Positions 48,321 to 55,700 of a stretch of DNA of 64,000 nt are shown in pieces. Under the pieces are notes generated by a model. It saw nothing but the letters and a program-made list of their open reading frames with translations, had not been told where the DNA came from and did not search any database. The DNA is from Urbifossiella limnaea (GTDB lineage: Bacteria; Planctomycetota; Planctomycetia; Gemmatales; Gemmataceae): positions 2,898,322 through 2,962,321 of the forward strand of contig NZ_CP036273.1 in the NCBI RefSeq assembly GCF_007747215.1, given 5' to 3'. How positions within the stretch are numbered: position 1 is the first letter of the stretch; each line of letters starts with the position of its first letter. The translations under genes and the position numbers were made by a program.

Positions 48321-49910
48321 ATGTCGATCCGGGCCTGGGCGCTCGCCGCCCTCATGATCGCCGCCCCCGCCCGCGCCGCCGACCCGGCGACGGACCTCGC
48401 CGCCGTCATCGACAAGCACCTCGCCGCCGACTGGGCCGCCCGCGGCGTCGTCCCCGCCGCCCCCGCCGACGACGCCGAGTTCTGCCGCCGCGTGTACCTC
48501 GACGTGATCGGCCGCACCCCGCGGGTCGCCGAGACGCTCGACTTTCTCGACGACAAGGCGCCCGACAAGCGCACGAAGCTCGTAGACCGGCTCCTCGGCA
48601 CGGCCCCGCACGCGGCGCACTTCGCCGCCGTGACGCGGGCCGCGTGGCTGCCGCAGTCCGTCGCCGGGGCGAACTTCGCCGGCTTCGGCTTCCAGCTCGA
48701 GACGTGGCTCCGCAAGCAGTACCGCGACAACGTCCCCGCCGACCGCACCGTCCGGGCGCTGCTCGAAGTGCCGTACCAGGTGCAGGTGACCGGCCAGGTC
48801 GGCAACACCTTCCGGTTCGTCCAGCCGGTCGGGAACGACCCGGACCACCGGACCATCGTCGGCTTCTACCAGGCGAACGAGGCGAAGGCCGAGAACGCGG
48901 CGGCGGCGGTGAGCCGGCTGTTCGTCGGCGTGAAGCTGGAGTGCGCCCAGTGCCACGACCACCCGTTCGCCCCGTACACGAAGGAGCAGTTCTGGGAGTT
49001 CGCGGCCTTCTTCGCTGATCTGAACCGCGTTCCCACCGCCGACGCGCCGCCCGGCCCGCAGGGGACCAGGAACCGCATCCAGCTGCCGAACTCGTCGCAG
49101 GTCGTGGTCGCCAGATTCTTCGACGGCACCTCGCCCGAGTGGAACGAGGTGACGAGCCCGCGGCAGGAGCTGGCGGCGTGGCTGACGAGCCGGCAGAACC
49201 CGTACTTCGCCCGCAACCTCGCCAACCGCATGTGGGCGCACTTCTTCGGCGTCGGCATCACCGACCCCGTGGACGAGCCCGGCGACGCCAACCCGCCGAG
49301 CCACCCCGAACTGCTGGACGCGCTCGGCAAGGCGTTCGCCGCCGGCGGGTTCGACAACCGGCTGCTCGTCCGCGCCATCACCCGCACGAAGGCGTACCAG
49401 CTGAGCAGCCGGATGAGCCACCCGACGCAGGCCGACGCCCGCCGCTTCGCCCGCATGAGCGTCCGCGGGCTGACGCCGGCCCAGCTGTTCGACAGCCTCG
49501 TCAGCGCCACCGGCTACCGCGAGTCGGCCCAGCAGCGGGCCAACACCTTCGCCGGGTTCGTGCAGCCGGGCAACCCGCGCAGCCTGTTCCTGAACCGCTT
49601 CACCAGCACCGACCGGCCCACCGAGGCGGGCACGACCATCCTGCAAGCCCTGATGCTGATGAACGGCCAGTTCCTCGACGCGCAAACGGCCCCCGACACG
49701 GCCGAGTTGCTCGGCGCCGTCGCCGACATCCCCGGGTGGGACACGAAGCGCCGCGTCGAGACGCTGTTCCTGGCCGCGCTCGCCCGCCGGCCGACGGCCG
49801 ACGAACTGGAGCGGTTCAGCAGCCACGTCGAGCGCGGCGACCGGCGCAAAGGGCTGGGCGACGTGTTCTGGGTACTGCTGAACAGCCCCGAGTTCCTGTT
49901 CAACCACTGA
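48321..49910 (+). CDS. Exported DUF1549/DUF1553 protein
   Basis: A 529-residue planctomycete-type protein. A signal peptide (SIRAWALAALMIAAPARAA) precedes DUF1549 (EFCRRVYLDVIGRTPRVAET, ECAQCHDHPFAPYTKEQFWE) and DUF1553 (FARNLANRMWAHFFGVGITD, PVDEPGDANPPSHPELLD, QLFDSLVSATGY, LFLNRF). The CAQCH motif could bind a c-type heme, but it is a fixed element of DUF1549. Unlike many relatives it lacks an N-terminal PSCyt1 cytochrome domain, so it is a short version. The DUF1501 gene follows 8 bases later. The pair is thought to act in the periplasm, but the function is unknown. Confidence 0.9.
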   Translation: MSIRAWALAALMIAAPARAADPATDLAAVIDKHLAADWAARGVVPAAPADDAEFCRRVYLDVIGRTPRVAETLDFLDDKAPDKRTKLVDRLLGTAPHAAHFAAVTRAAWLPQSVAGANFAGFGFQLETWLRKQYRDNVPADRTVRALLEVPYQVQVTGQVGNTFRFVQPVGNDPDHRTIVGFYQANEAKAENAAAAVSRLFVGVKLECAQCHDHPFAPYTKEQFWEFAAFFADLNRVPTADAPPGPQGTRNRIQLPNSSQVVVARFFDGTSPEWNEVTSPRQELAAWLTSRQNPYFARNLANRMWAHFFGVGITDPVDEPGDANPPSHPELLDALGKAFAAGGFDNRLLVRAITRTKAYQLSSRMSHPTQADARRFARMSVRGLTPAQLFDSLVSATGYRESAQQRANTFAGFVQPGNPRSLFLNRFTSTDRPTEAGTTILQALMLMNGQFLDAQTAPDTAELLGAVADIPGWDTKRRVETLFLAALARRPTADELERFSSHVERGDRRKGLGDVFWVLLNSPEFLFNH

Positions 49911-49918
49911 GGCCCGCC

Positions 49919-51205
49919 ATGACCCTGTCGCGTCGGCAACTCCTGACCGCCGCCGCCGGCGTCTCGGTGTCGGGTTGGCTGGGCCGGCTGGCCGCGGCCG
50001 ACGCCAAGCCGCGGCGCTCGGTCGTCCTGCTGTGGATGGCCGGCGGCCCCGCCACCATCGACCTGTTCGACCTGAAGCCCGGCCACGACAACGGCGGCCC
50101 CTTCCGCCCCGTGGACACCACCGCCCCCGGCCTCCGCATCGGCGAGCACCTGCCGAACCTCGCCTACCACGGCCACCGCCTCGCCGTCCTCCGCGGCATG
50201 AGCACCCGCGAGGGCGACCACGGCCGCGGCACCTACCTCATGCGGACCGGCGTCGTCCCCAGCGCCGCCGGCATCCAGTACCCGACGGTCGGGTCGCTGT
50301 TGTCGAAGGAACTCGGCGACCCGGCCGGCGAGCTGCCGAACTTCGTCAGCATCGCCCCACAGCGGTTCTTCAGCCAGGAGGCGTACAGCCCCGGCTTCCT
50401 CGGGCCGCAGCACGCGCCGCTGATCGTCGGCGACGGCCAGTTCGGCCCGAACGTGCCCGACATCGACGCCGTCCTCCGGGTCGCCGACCTGGCCCGCCCG
50501 CGCACCGTCGCCGAGGACGCCGCCGCGACACGCCTCGATCTGCTCCGCGGCGTTCACGACGACTTTGCGGCGACACACCCCGGCGGGGTCACGCGGGCGC
50601 ACGCCGCCGCCTACGACCGCGCCGTCCGGCTCATGCGCTCGGCCGGCGGCAAGGTGTTCGACCTGACGGAGGAGAAGGCCAACGTCCGCGACGCTTACGG
50701 CCGCAACCTGTTCGGTCAGGGGTGCCTGCTGGCCCGCCGGCTGGTGGAGCGCGGCGTTCCGTTCGTGGAAGTGACGCTCGGCGGCTGGGACACGCACTCG
50801 AACAACTTCGACCAGGTCCGCGCCCTGTGCGGCACGCTGGACCGCGCGTGGGCGCAGCTGATGACCGAGCTGACGGAGCGCGGCCTGATCGACCGCACCA
50901 CGGTCGTGTTCGCCGGCGAGTTCGGCCGCACGCCGAAGATCAACCAACAGCGCGGCCGCGACCACTTCTCGACGGCGTGGTCCACCGTGGTCGCGGGCGG
51001 CGGCGTGAAGGGCGGGCAGGCCGTCGGCCGCACAAGCGCCGACGGCGTGACCGTGACGGACCGGCCGGTGTCGGCCGCCGACTTCCTGGCGACACTGTGC
51101 CGAATCGTGGGCGTGGACCCGGAGAAGCCGAACATGTCCAACGTCGGCCGGCCGATCCCCATCGCCGACCGCGGGGCGAACCCGGTGACGGAGGTCGTCG
51201 CGTGA
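49919..51205 (+). CDS. Exported DUF1501 protein (sulfatase-fold)
   Basis: A 428-residue protein with an N-terminal Tat-like segment (LSRRQLLTAAAGVSVSGW). It belongs to DUF1501, related to the alkaline-phosphatase/sulfatase fold. Characteristic pieces are SVVLLWMAGGPATIDLFDLK, GEHLPNLAYHGHRLAVLRGM, STREGDHGRGTYLMRTG, EVTLGGWDTHSNNFDQVRAL, TVVFAGEFGRTPKINQQRGR and DHFSTAWSTVVAGGGVKGGQ. These Asp/His clusters could bind metal. It is coupled on both sides: 8 bases after the DUF1549 gene, and its stop overlaps the EF-hand gene's start. Confidence 0.9.
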   Translation: MTLSRRQLLTAAAGVSVSGWLGRLAAADAKPRRSVVLLWMAGGPATIDLFDLKPGHDNGGPFRPVDTTAPGLRIGEHLPNLAYHGHRLAVLRGMSTREGDHGRGTYLMRTGVVPSAAGIQYPTVGSLLSKELGDPAGELPNFVSIAPQRFFSQEAYSPGFLGPQHAPLIVGDGQFGPNVPDIDAVLRVADLARPRTVAEDAAATRLDLLRGVHDDFAATHPGGVTRAHAAAYDRAVRLMRSAGGKVFDLTEEKANVRDAYGRNLFGQGCLLARRLVERGVPFVEVTLGGWDTHSNNFDQVRALCGTLDRAWAQLMTELTERGLIDRTTVVFAGEFGRTPKINQQRGRDHFSTAWSTVVAGGGVKGGQAVGRTSADGVTVTDRPVSAADFLATLCRIVGVDPEKPNMSNVGRPIPIADRGANPVTEVVA

Positions 51206-52845
51206 TCCGCCTCCTGCTCGTGGCCGCCGCGCTGGGCGGTAGCGCCGCCGTCGCCTTCCCGCCGCGGCCGACGCCGAGCGCCACGCCCGCGCCGCCGCCG
51301 ATGCCGACGCCGGCCGACCGGTACGACCTGGTCGTGCTCGGCGCGCAGCGGCCGATCCGGGTCGCCGTCCACGTGCATTACCAGGGGCAGCCGCTCGGCG
51401 TGCGCTGGGCCGAGAGCCTGAAGGCCGTGTTCGGCGCGTTCGACCGCGACCACAACGGCTCGCTTGACGCCGTCGAACTGAAGCGGATGTTCTCCGACAC
51501 GTCCGCCGCGGGGCTCCTCCAGAACGGCTTCTACTCGCCGTTCCCGAACGACCTGCCGACCCTCGCCTGGGTGGACGCCGGCGGTGACGGCCGGGTGTCG
51601 TTCGCCGAGTTCGCCGGCTACTACCGGCAGGCCGCGGCCGCGGCCTCGCAGGCGTTCCCGCCGCTGCCCGAGAACCCGCAGAACGCCGCCGCCACCGAGG
51701 GGCTGTTCGCCCTGCTCGACGCCGACAAGGACGGCAAACTCACCCGCGCCGAGGTCGCCGCCGCCGAGCGCCTGGTCGTGTCCCGCGACGCCGACGAGGA
51801 CGAGTGCCTGAGCCTGACCGAGGTCGTCGGCCCGACCGCGTTCGTGGTCCGGCCGGCGGGCGCCGCACCCGCGCCGCGCCAGGTCGTGCCACCGGTCACG
51901 GTGGCCCGGAAGGGTGGGGCGGCGGACGTGGTGAAGGAACACGTCCGCACGAAGTACGACTGGGCGGCGCTCGGCCGGCCGGCCGCGACGTGGTGGACCG
52001 ACCCGGCCGACGCGGACGTGACGCTGTCGTTCGCGCCGGCCGCGGCCGACTGCGTGGCCCGCGTCACCACCGATCCGAAAGCGCTGGCCGCCCGCGGGTT
52101 CACGGTGTCGCAGACGGAGCCGCGGCGGCTGGTGCTGCGGCACGGGCAGCAGGCCGTCGAGTTGTCCGCGGTCGTGGGGGCGGCGAACGCGGCCACCCGG
52201 GGCGGCGTGCAGCGGACGCAGTTCCTGACCATGTTCGACGCGGCCGCAGCCGGCAAGCGGTTCGTCACCGACGCCGACCTGGGCGGCGCGAACGCCCCGC
52301 GCTTCCAGCTGCTCCGCGTCCTGTTCGACCCGGCCGACGCCGACGCCGACGGCAAGCTGACCCGTGCGGAGCTCGACGCGCACCTTTCCGTCTTCGAAAC
52401 GTTCGCAGCCGCGGCCGTGGCCCTGACGCCCGCCGTGCAGACGCCGACCCTCTTCCAGCTGCTCGACGACAACCGTGACGGCCGGCTGTCGGTGCGGGAG
52501 CTGCGCACGGCGTGGGACCGGCTGGCGGTGCTGGAGCCGTCGGAGAGCGGGCGGGTGGACGCGATCACGAAGGCGGCGATACGGCCGACGGCGATGCTGA
52601 GGCTGAGCCGGCCGGCGGAGCGGTTCGCGGGGTTCCAGTCGCCGGACGCGGGGCAGGGGGCGGTGCGGCCGCCGCAGGCCGGCCCGGTGTGGTTCCGCAA
52701 GATGGACCGCAACGCCGACGGCGACGTGTCGCGGGCCGAGTTCGTCGGCACGCGGGCCGAGTTCGACGCGACGGACTCGGACCGCGACGGGCTGATCTCG
52801 CTAGCGGAGGCGACGGCGTTCGACGCCGCGGCGCGGAAGGAGTGA
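51202..52845 (+). CDS. Exported EF-hand protein with eight calcium loops
   Basis: A 547-residue protein. The GTG start overlaps the upstream stop (GTGA). After a signal peptide come eight EF-hand loops, at about residues 80, 124, 173, 196, 378, 421, 502 and 524. Examples are DRDHNGSLDAVEL, DADKDGKLTRAEV, DDNRDGRLSVREL and DSDRDGLISLAEA. A central region (about 225-360) has no EF-hand. The fourth loop (DADEDECLSLTEV) has replaced the usual glycine and may bind weakly. Operon position suggests it works with the DUF1549 and DUF1501 proteins. Confidence 0.88.
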   Translation: MIRLLLVAAALGGSAAVAFPPRPTPSATPAPPPMPTPADRYDLVVLGAQRPIRVAVHVHYQGQPLGVRWAESLKAVFGAFDRDHNGSLDAVELKRMFSDTSAAGLLQNGFYSPFPNDLPTLAWVDAGGDGRVSFAEFAGYYRQAAAAASQAFPPLPENPQNAAATEGLFALLDADKDGKLTRAEVAAAERLVVSRDADEDECLSLTEVVGPTAFVVRPAGAAPAPRQVVPPVTVARKGGAADVVKEHVRTKYDWAALGRPAATWWTDPADADVTLSFAPAAADCVARVTTDPKALAARGFTVSQTEPRRLVLRHGQQAVELSAVVGAANAATRGGVQRTQFLTMFDAAAAGKRFVTDADLGGANAPRFQLLRVLFDPADADADGKLTRAELDAHLSVFETFAAAAVALTPAVQTPTLFQLLDDNRDGRLSVRELRTAWDRLAVLEPSESGRVDAITKAAIRPTAMLRLSRPAERFAGFQSPDAGQGAVRPPQAGPVWFRKMDRNADGDVSRAEFVGTRAEFDATDSDRDGLISLAEATAFDAAARKE

Positions 52846-52860
52846 CGCCACTCGCGGCGG

Positions 52861-53214
52861 TCAGGTAAGTTCCGCGGCGTGCATCTTGCGCAGTTCCACA
52901 TCGCGGTACCGCCCCCGGATGATGAACGCGAACGGCACCGACAGCGCCACCAGCAGCCCACCCGCGAGCGTCGGCCCGTACCACACGGGGTACGGCTGAT
53001 CGGCCGCGAGCGCGACCAGGCCGAAGCCCAGCAACAATACGCCCACCACGGCCCCGACGCCGAGCAGCCCGAATACGAACGCCTGTCCCTTCCCCTTCGG
53101 CACGAGCCGGCTGCCGGCCGTGCCGAGGGCCGCGCCCCACAGCCCGACGACACCACCACCGATGCCCCCCGCCCAAGTCATCACCACAGGATCGACCCAC
53201 GGTTCCGCGGCCAT
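52861..53214 (-). CDS. Small membrane protein paired with DUF2089
   Basis: A 117-residue protein with three hydrophobic segments (TWAGGIGGGVVGLWGAALG, FVFGLLGVGAVVGVLLLGF and LAGGLLVALSVPFAFIIRG) and a charged C-terminus (YRDVELRKMHAAEL). The start overlaps the DUF2089 stop (TGATG), with a GGGGGG ribosome site upstream. Function unknown; coupling to a DNA-binding-like protein suggests a membrane partner or sensor. Confidence 0.7.
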   Translation of the reverse strand: MAAEPWVDPVVMTWAGGIGGGVVGLWGAALGTAGSRLVPKGKGQAFVFGLLGVGAVVGVLLLGFGLVALAADQPYPVWYGPTLAGGLLVALSVPFAFIIRGRYRDVELRKMHAAELT

Positions 53215-53522
53215 CACCCGCCCCCCCTGGTTAAGCTCGCCCGGTGAGCGGCGAGCAACTGCCGGCCGACGCCGGCGTCGATGACCCCCTCCGCCACCAG
53301 CACCCGCACCTTCCGCTCCAGCGGGTCGGCGCCGCGGGCCGCCTCCGCCGCCTTCACCCGGGCGATGAGCCGGTCGAGGCGAACCCGGATGGTGGGGTAC
53401 GACACCCCGTACCCCTCCGCGAGCTCCTTCAGCGACCCGGACGCGAGCACGACCCGGCGGACGAACTCGCGGTCCTCGTCGCCCAGCTCGGCGAACCACA
53501 CGGGGACGCCCCCGGACTCCAT
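53214..53522 (-). CDS. DUF2089-type HTH protein
   Basis: A 102-residue protein. ATG 53522 starts MESGGVPVWFAELGDEDREF; the frame continues upstream through AT-rich promoter DNA, which is not coding. The core FVRRVVLASGSLKELAEGYG followed by VSYPTIRVRLDRLIARVKA is a helix-turn-helix as in DUF2089 proteins. The usual N-terminal zinc ribbon of DUF2089 is absent. It is first in a two-gene unit with a membrane protein and has a good promoter. Confidence 0.8.
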   Translation of the reverse strand: MESGGVPVWFAELGDEDREFVRRVVLASGSLKELAEGYGVSYPTIRVRLDRLIARVKAAEAARGADPLERKVRVLVAEGVIDAGVGRQLLAAHRASLTRGGG

Positions 53523-53564
53523 TCGGCCGACTCCAACTTGCGAAAAGCGAAAGGCGATGTGCGG

Positions 53565-53593
53565 ATTATTGATATGGGAGAATCGAAAGTCAA
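53565..53593 (-). promoter_or_regulatory. Sigma-70-like promoter for the DUF2089 gene
   Basis: On the minus strand, TTGACT (53593-53588) is followed by a 17-base spacer and AATAAT (53570-53565). The segment is strikingly AT-rich compared with neighbouring genes and would start transcription about 35 bases before the ATG. Confidence 0.6.
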
Positions 53594-53622
53594 GGTGAAG
53601 AAAACGAAAACGATTGCGCGTC

Positions 53623-53682
53623 GGGTTTCGCCGCTTGCGGCGTAGCGGGGCGTGCCCCGCTACGCCGCAAGCGGCGAAACCC
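53623..53682. repeat. Palindromic repeat, GCCGCwwGCGGC family, copy 3
   Basis: A perfect 29-base inverted repeat, 53623-53651 against 53654-53682, with a 2-base centre. Each arm holds GCCGCTTGCGGC (or its complement) plus TAGCGGGGC. Unlike the other copies it lies between divergent genes, upstream of rlmN and behind the DUF2089 promoter. Confidence 0.85.
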
Positions 53683-53722
53683 CAAACAAGCCCAATTCTC
53701 ATCTCGCGCGTACAATCCCCAC

Positions 53723-54847
53723 ATGTCCGCACCCCTGCCGCTCGCCGTACCGTCCCGCCCGCCCGGCCTCCTCGACACGCCGGCCGACGACTTCCGCGAC
53801 TGGCTCGCCGAGCGGAACCAGCCGCCGATGCGCGCCGCCCAGATTCGCAAGCAGTTGTTTGCCAACCGGGCCGAGTCGTTCGACGCCATGACCGACCTGC
53901 CGCTTGCCCTCCGCGGGGAACTGGCCGCGTCGTTCAGCCCGTTCTCGACCCGCGTCGAGAAGCACCTGAAGGCCGGCGACGACACGCACAAGCTCGTGCT
54001 GCGGCTCGCCGACGACCGCATGATCGAGTGCGTGCTGATCCAGGACGAGGGCCGGGCCACCGCGTGCGTCAGCACGCAGGTCGGCTGCGGCATGGGCTGC
54101 GTGTTCTGCGCCAGCGGCATCAACGGCGTCGTCCGCAACCTCACCGTCGGCGAGATCCTCGAACAGCTGCTGCGGCTCCGCAACCTGACCCGCCGCGAGG
54201 ACGACGGCGGCCGGCCCGACCTGCCGACGCGCCTGTCGCACATCGTGGTCATGGGCATGGGCGAGCCGCTGGCGAACCTCGACAACCTCCTCGAAGCGCT
54301 GGAGGTGGCCGGCGACCCGAAGGGGCTGGGCATCGGGGCGCGGCACGTCACCATCTCCACGGTCGGCCTGCCGGCGAAGATCAAGCGGCTCGCGGAGGCG
54401 GGCAAGCAGTACAGCCTGGCGGTGTCGCTGCACGCCCCGAACGACGCGCTCCGCACCCGCATCGTGCCGACCAACGACAAGACGGGCATCCGCGCCATCC
54501 TGGAAGCGGCCGACGAGTTCTTCGACAAGACCGGCCGGCAGGTGACCTACGAGTACGTCGTGCTCGGCGGCCTGAACGACCGGGCCGACCACGCCCGCGA
54601 GCTCGCCCGGCTGCTGACCGGCCGGAAGGCGCACGTCAACCTCATCCCGTGGAACGACGTGGACGGCCTGCCTTACCGCCGCCCGAAGGACGGCGACCTG
54701 ACCAACTTCATCGACACCCTCCGCCGCTCGGGCGTGAGCGTGAAGGTCCGCAAGCGGAAGGGCTCGGAGATCGACGCCGCGTGCGGCCAGCTACGCCGAC
54801 AGGCCGAGGCGGCCGCAACCGGTGTGGCCCCAGCAGGTTCCGCGTGA
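53723..54847 (+). CDS. rlmN: Dual-specificity rRNA/tRNA adenine-C2 methyltransferase RlmN
   Basis: A 374-residue radical SAM enzyme that methylates A2503 of 23S rRNA and A37 of some tRNAs. The cluster motif CGMGCVFC gives Cys 122, 126 and 129. ACVSTQVGC lies before it, with MGMGEPLANL, ISTVGLPAKI, SLHAPND and NLIPWNDVDGLPYRRP after. The second catalytic Cys is in IDAACGQLR near residue 353. Its length is typical. It stands alone between a palindrome and the ECF sigma gene. Confidence 0.95.
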   Translation: MSAPLPLAVPSRPPGLLDTPADDFRDWLAERNQPPMRAAQIRKQLFANRAESFDAMTDLPLALRGELAASFSPFSTRVEKHLKAGDDTHKLVLRLADDRMIECVLIQDEGRATACVSTQVGCGMGCVFCASGINGVVRNLTVGEILEQLLRLRNLTRREDDGGRPDLPTRLSHIVVMGMGEPLANLDNLLEALEVAGDPKGLGIGARHVTISTVGLPAKIKRLAEAGKQYSLAVSLHAPNDALRTRIVPTNDKTGIRAILEAADEFFDKTGRQVTYEYVVLGGLNDRADHARELARLLTGRKAHVNLIPWNDVDGLPYRRPKDGDLTNFIDTLRRSGVSVKVRKRKGSEIDAACGQLRRQAEAAATGVAPAGSA

Positions 54848-54896
54848 GACTCGTAGAGTGACTCGCACGAACCGACTTTTTTATGAGTTGGTGACA

Positions 54897-54929
54897 TGTT
54901 TCCGGGGATCGACCCCCCTCGGCCGGAAA
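54897..54929. other. Hairpin in the rlmN-sigma intergenic region
   Basis: The 194-base gap between rlmN and the sigma gene contains GTTTCCGG and CCGGAAAC as an 8-bp inverted repeat with a 17-base loop, preceded by a TTTTTT run at about 54880. It may be the rlmN terminator region or part of the sigma leader. No further gene is seen. Confidence 0.45.
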
Positions 54930-55041
54930 CAATGATCCGGGCCCGAATGAGGATTCGCGGCGTCGGCTGTCGCGTTCGGTATTTGGTTGCTACACTCGCG
55001 GAAGGGCCGCACCGGCCCCCCCGATCCCACCCCGCGGCCCC

Positions 55042-55695
55042 ATGTCCATCGGCCAGACCAGCACGCTGATGGCCCTCCGCGACCCGGACATCCGGCTCAT
55101 GCTCCGGGTCCGGGACGACGACGCCGCCGCGTTCGCCGAACTGGTGGAGCGCTTCCAGCACCGCCTCGTCGGCGTCATGCACCACCTGGTCGGCAGCGCC
55201 GACGAGGCCGAGGATTTGGCGCAGGAGGTGTTCCTGCGGGTGTACCGCACCCGCAAGAAGTACCGGCCGCGGGCCAAGTTCAGCACGTGGCTGTTCACCA
55301 TCGCCAACAACCTGGCGCTGAACGCCCTGCGCGACCGCCGGCGGCGCCCGGCCGTGCCGCTGGAGTTGCAGCAGAGCGGCGGCGACGTGCCCACGACGAA
55401 CAACGCCCCCGCCCAGACCCGCGACGCGCCGCCGGCCCACAGCCTCCAGCAGCAGGAGCTGGCGGCCGTGATCCGCGAGGCGCTCGACGGCCTGAACGAG
55501 CGGCAGCGGGTGGCGATCGTGCTGAACAAGTTCGAGGACATGGGCTACGCCGACATCGCCGAGGTGATGGGACTGAGCACGAAGGCGGTGAAGTCGCTGT
55601 TGAGCCGCGCCCGGGTGAAGCTGCGCGAGGCGCTGCAGGGGTATATCTACATGGATGGCGACGCCCCGCCGCCGGACGACGGCCCGGAGGAGTGA
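55042..55695 (+). CDS. ECF-type RNA polymerase sigma factor
   Basis: A 217-residue sigma-70-family factor. Region 2 shows AFAELVERFQHRLVGVMHHL, EDLAQEVFLRVYRTRKKY and KFSTWLFTIANNLALNALRD (about residues 30-95). Region 4 is LNERQRVAIVLNKFEDMGYA then DIAEVMGLSTKAVKSLLSRA (about 155-195). The long Ala/Pro/Asn linker is normal for planctomycete factors. The next gene starts 5 bases after the stop and encodes a putative membrane anti-sigma protein, the usual arrangement. Confidence 0.93.
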   Translation: MSIGQTSTLMALRDPDIRLMLRVRDDDAAAFAELVERFQHRLVGVMHHLVGSADEAEDLAQEVFLRVYRTRKKYRPRAKFSTWLFTIANNLALNALRDRRRRPAVPLELQQSGGDVPTTNNAPAQTRDAPPAHSLQQQELAAVIREALDGLNERQRVAIVLNKFEDMGYADIAEVMGLSTKAVKSLLSRARVKLREALQGYIYMDGDAPPPDDGPEE

Positions 55696-55700
55696 CGCCG

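Noticed and set aside
48930-48975. Cytochrome c motif CAQCH in the DUF1549 gene
   Set aside because: The motif is a fixed part of DUF1549; no cytochrome fold surrounds it, so no separate heme domain was called.
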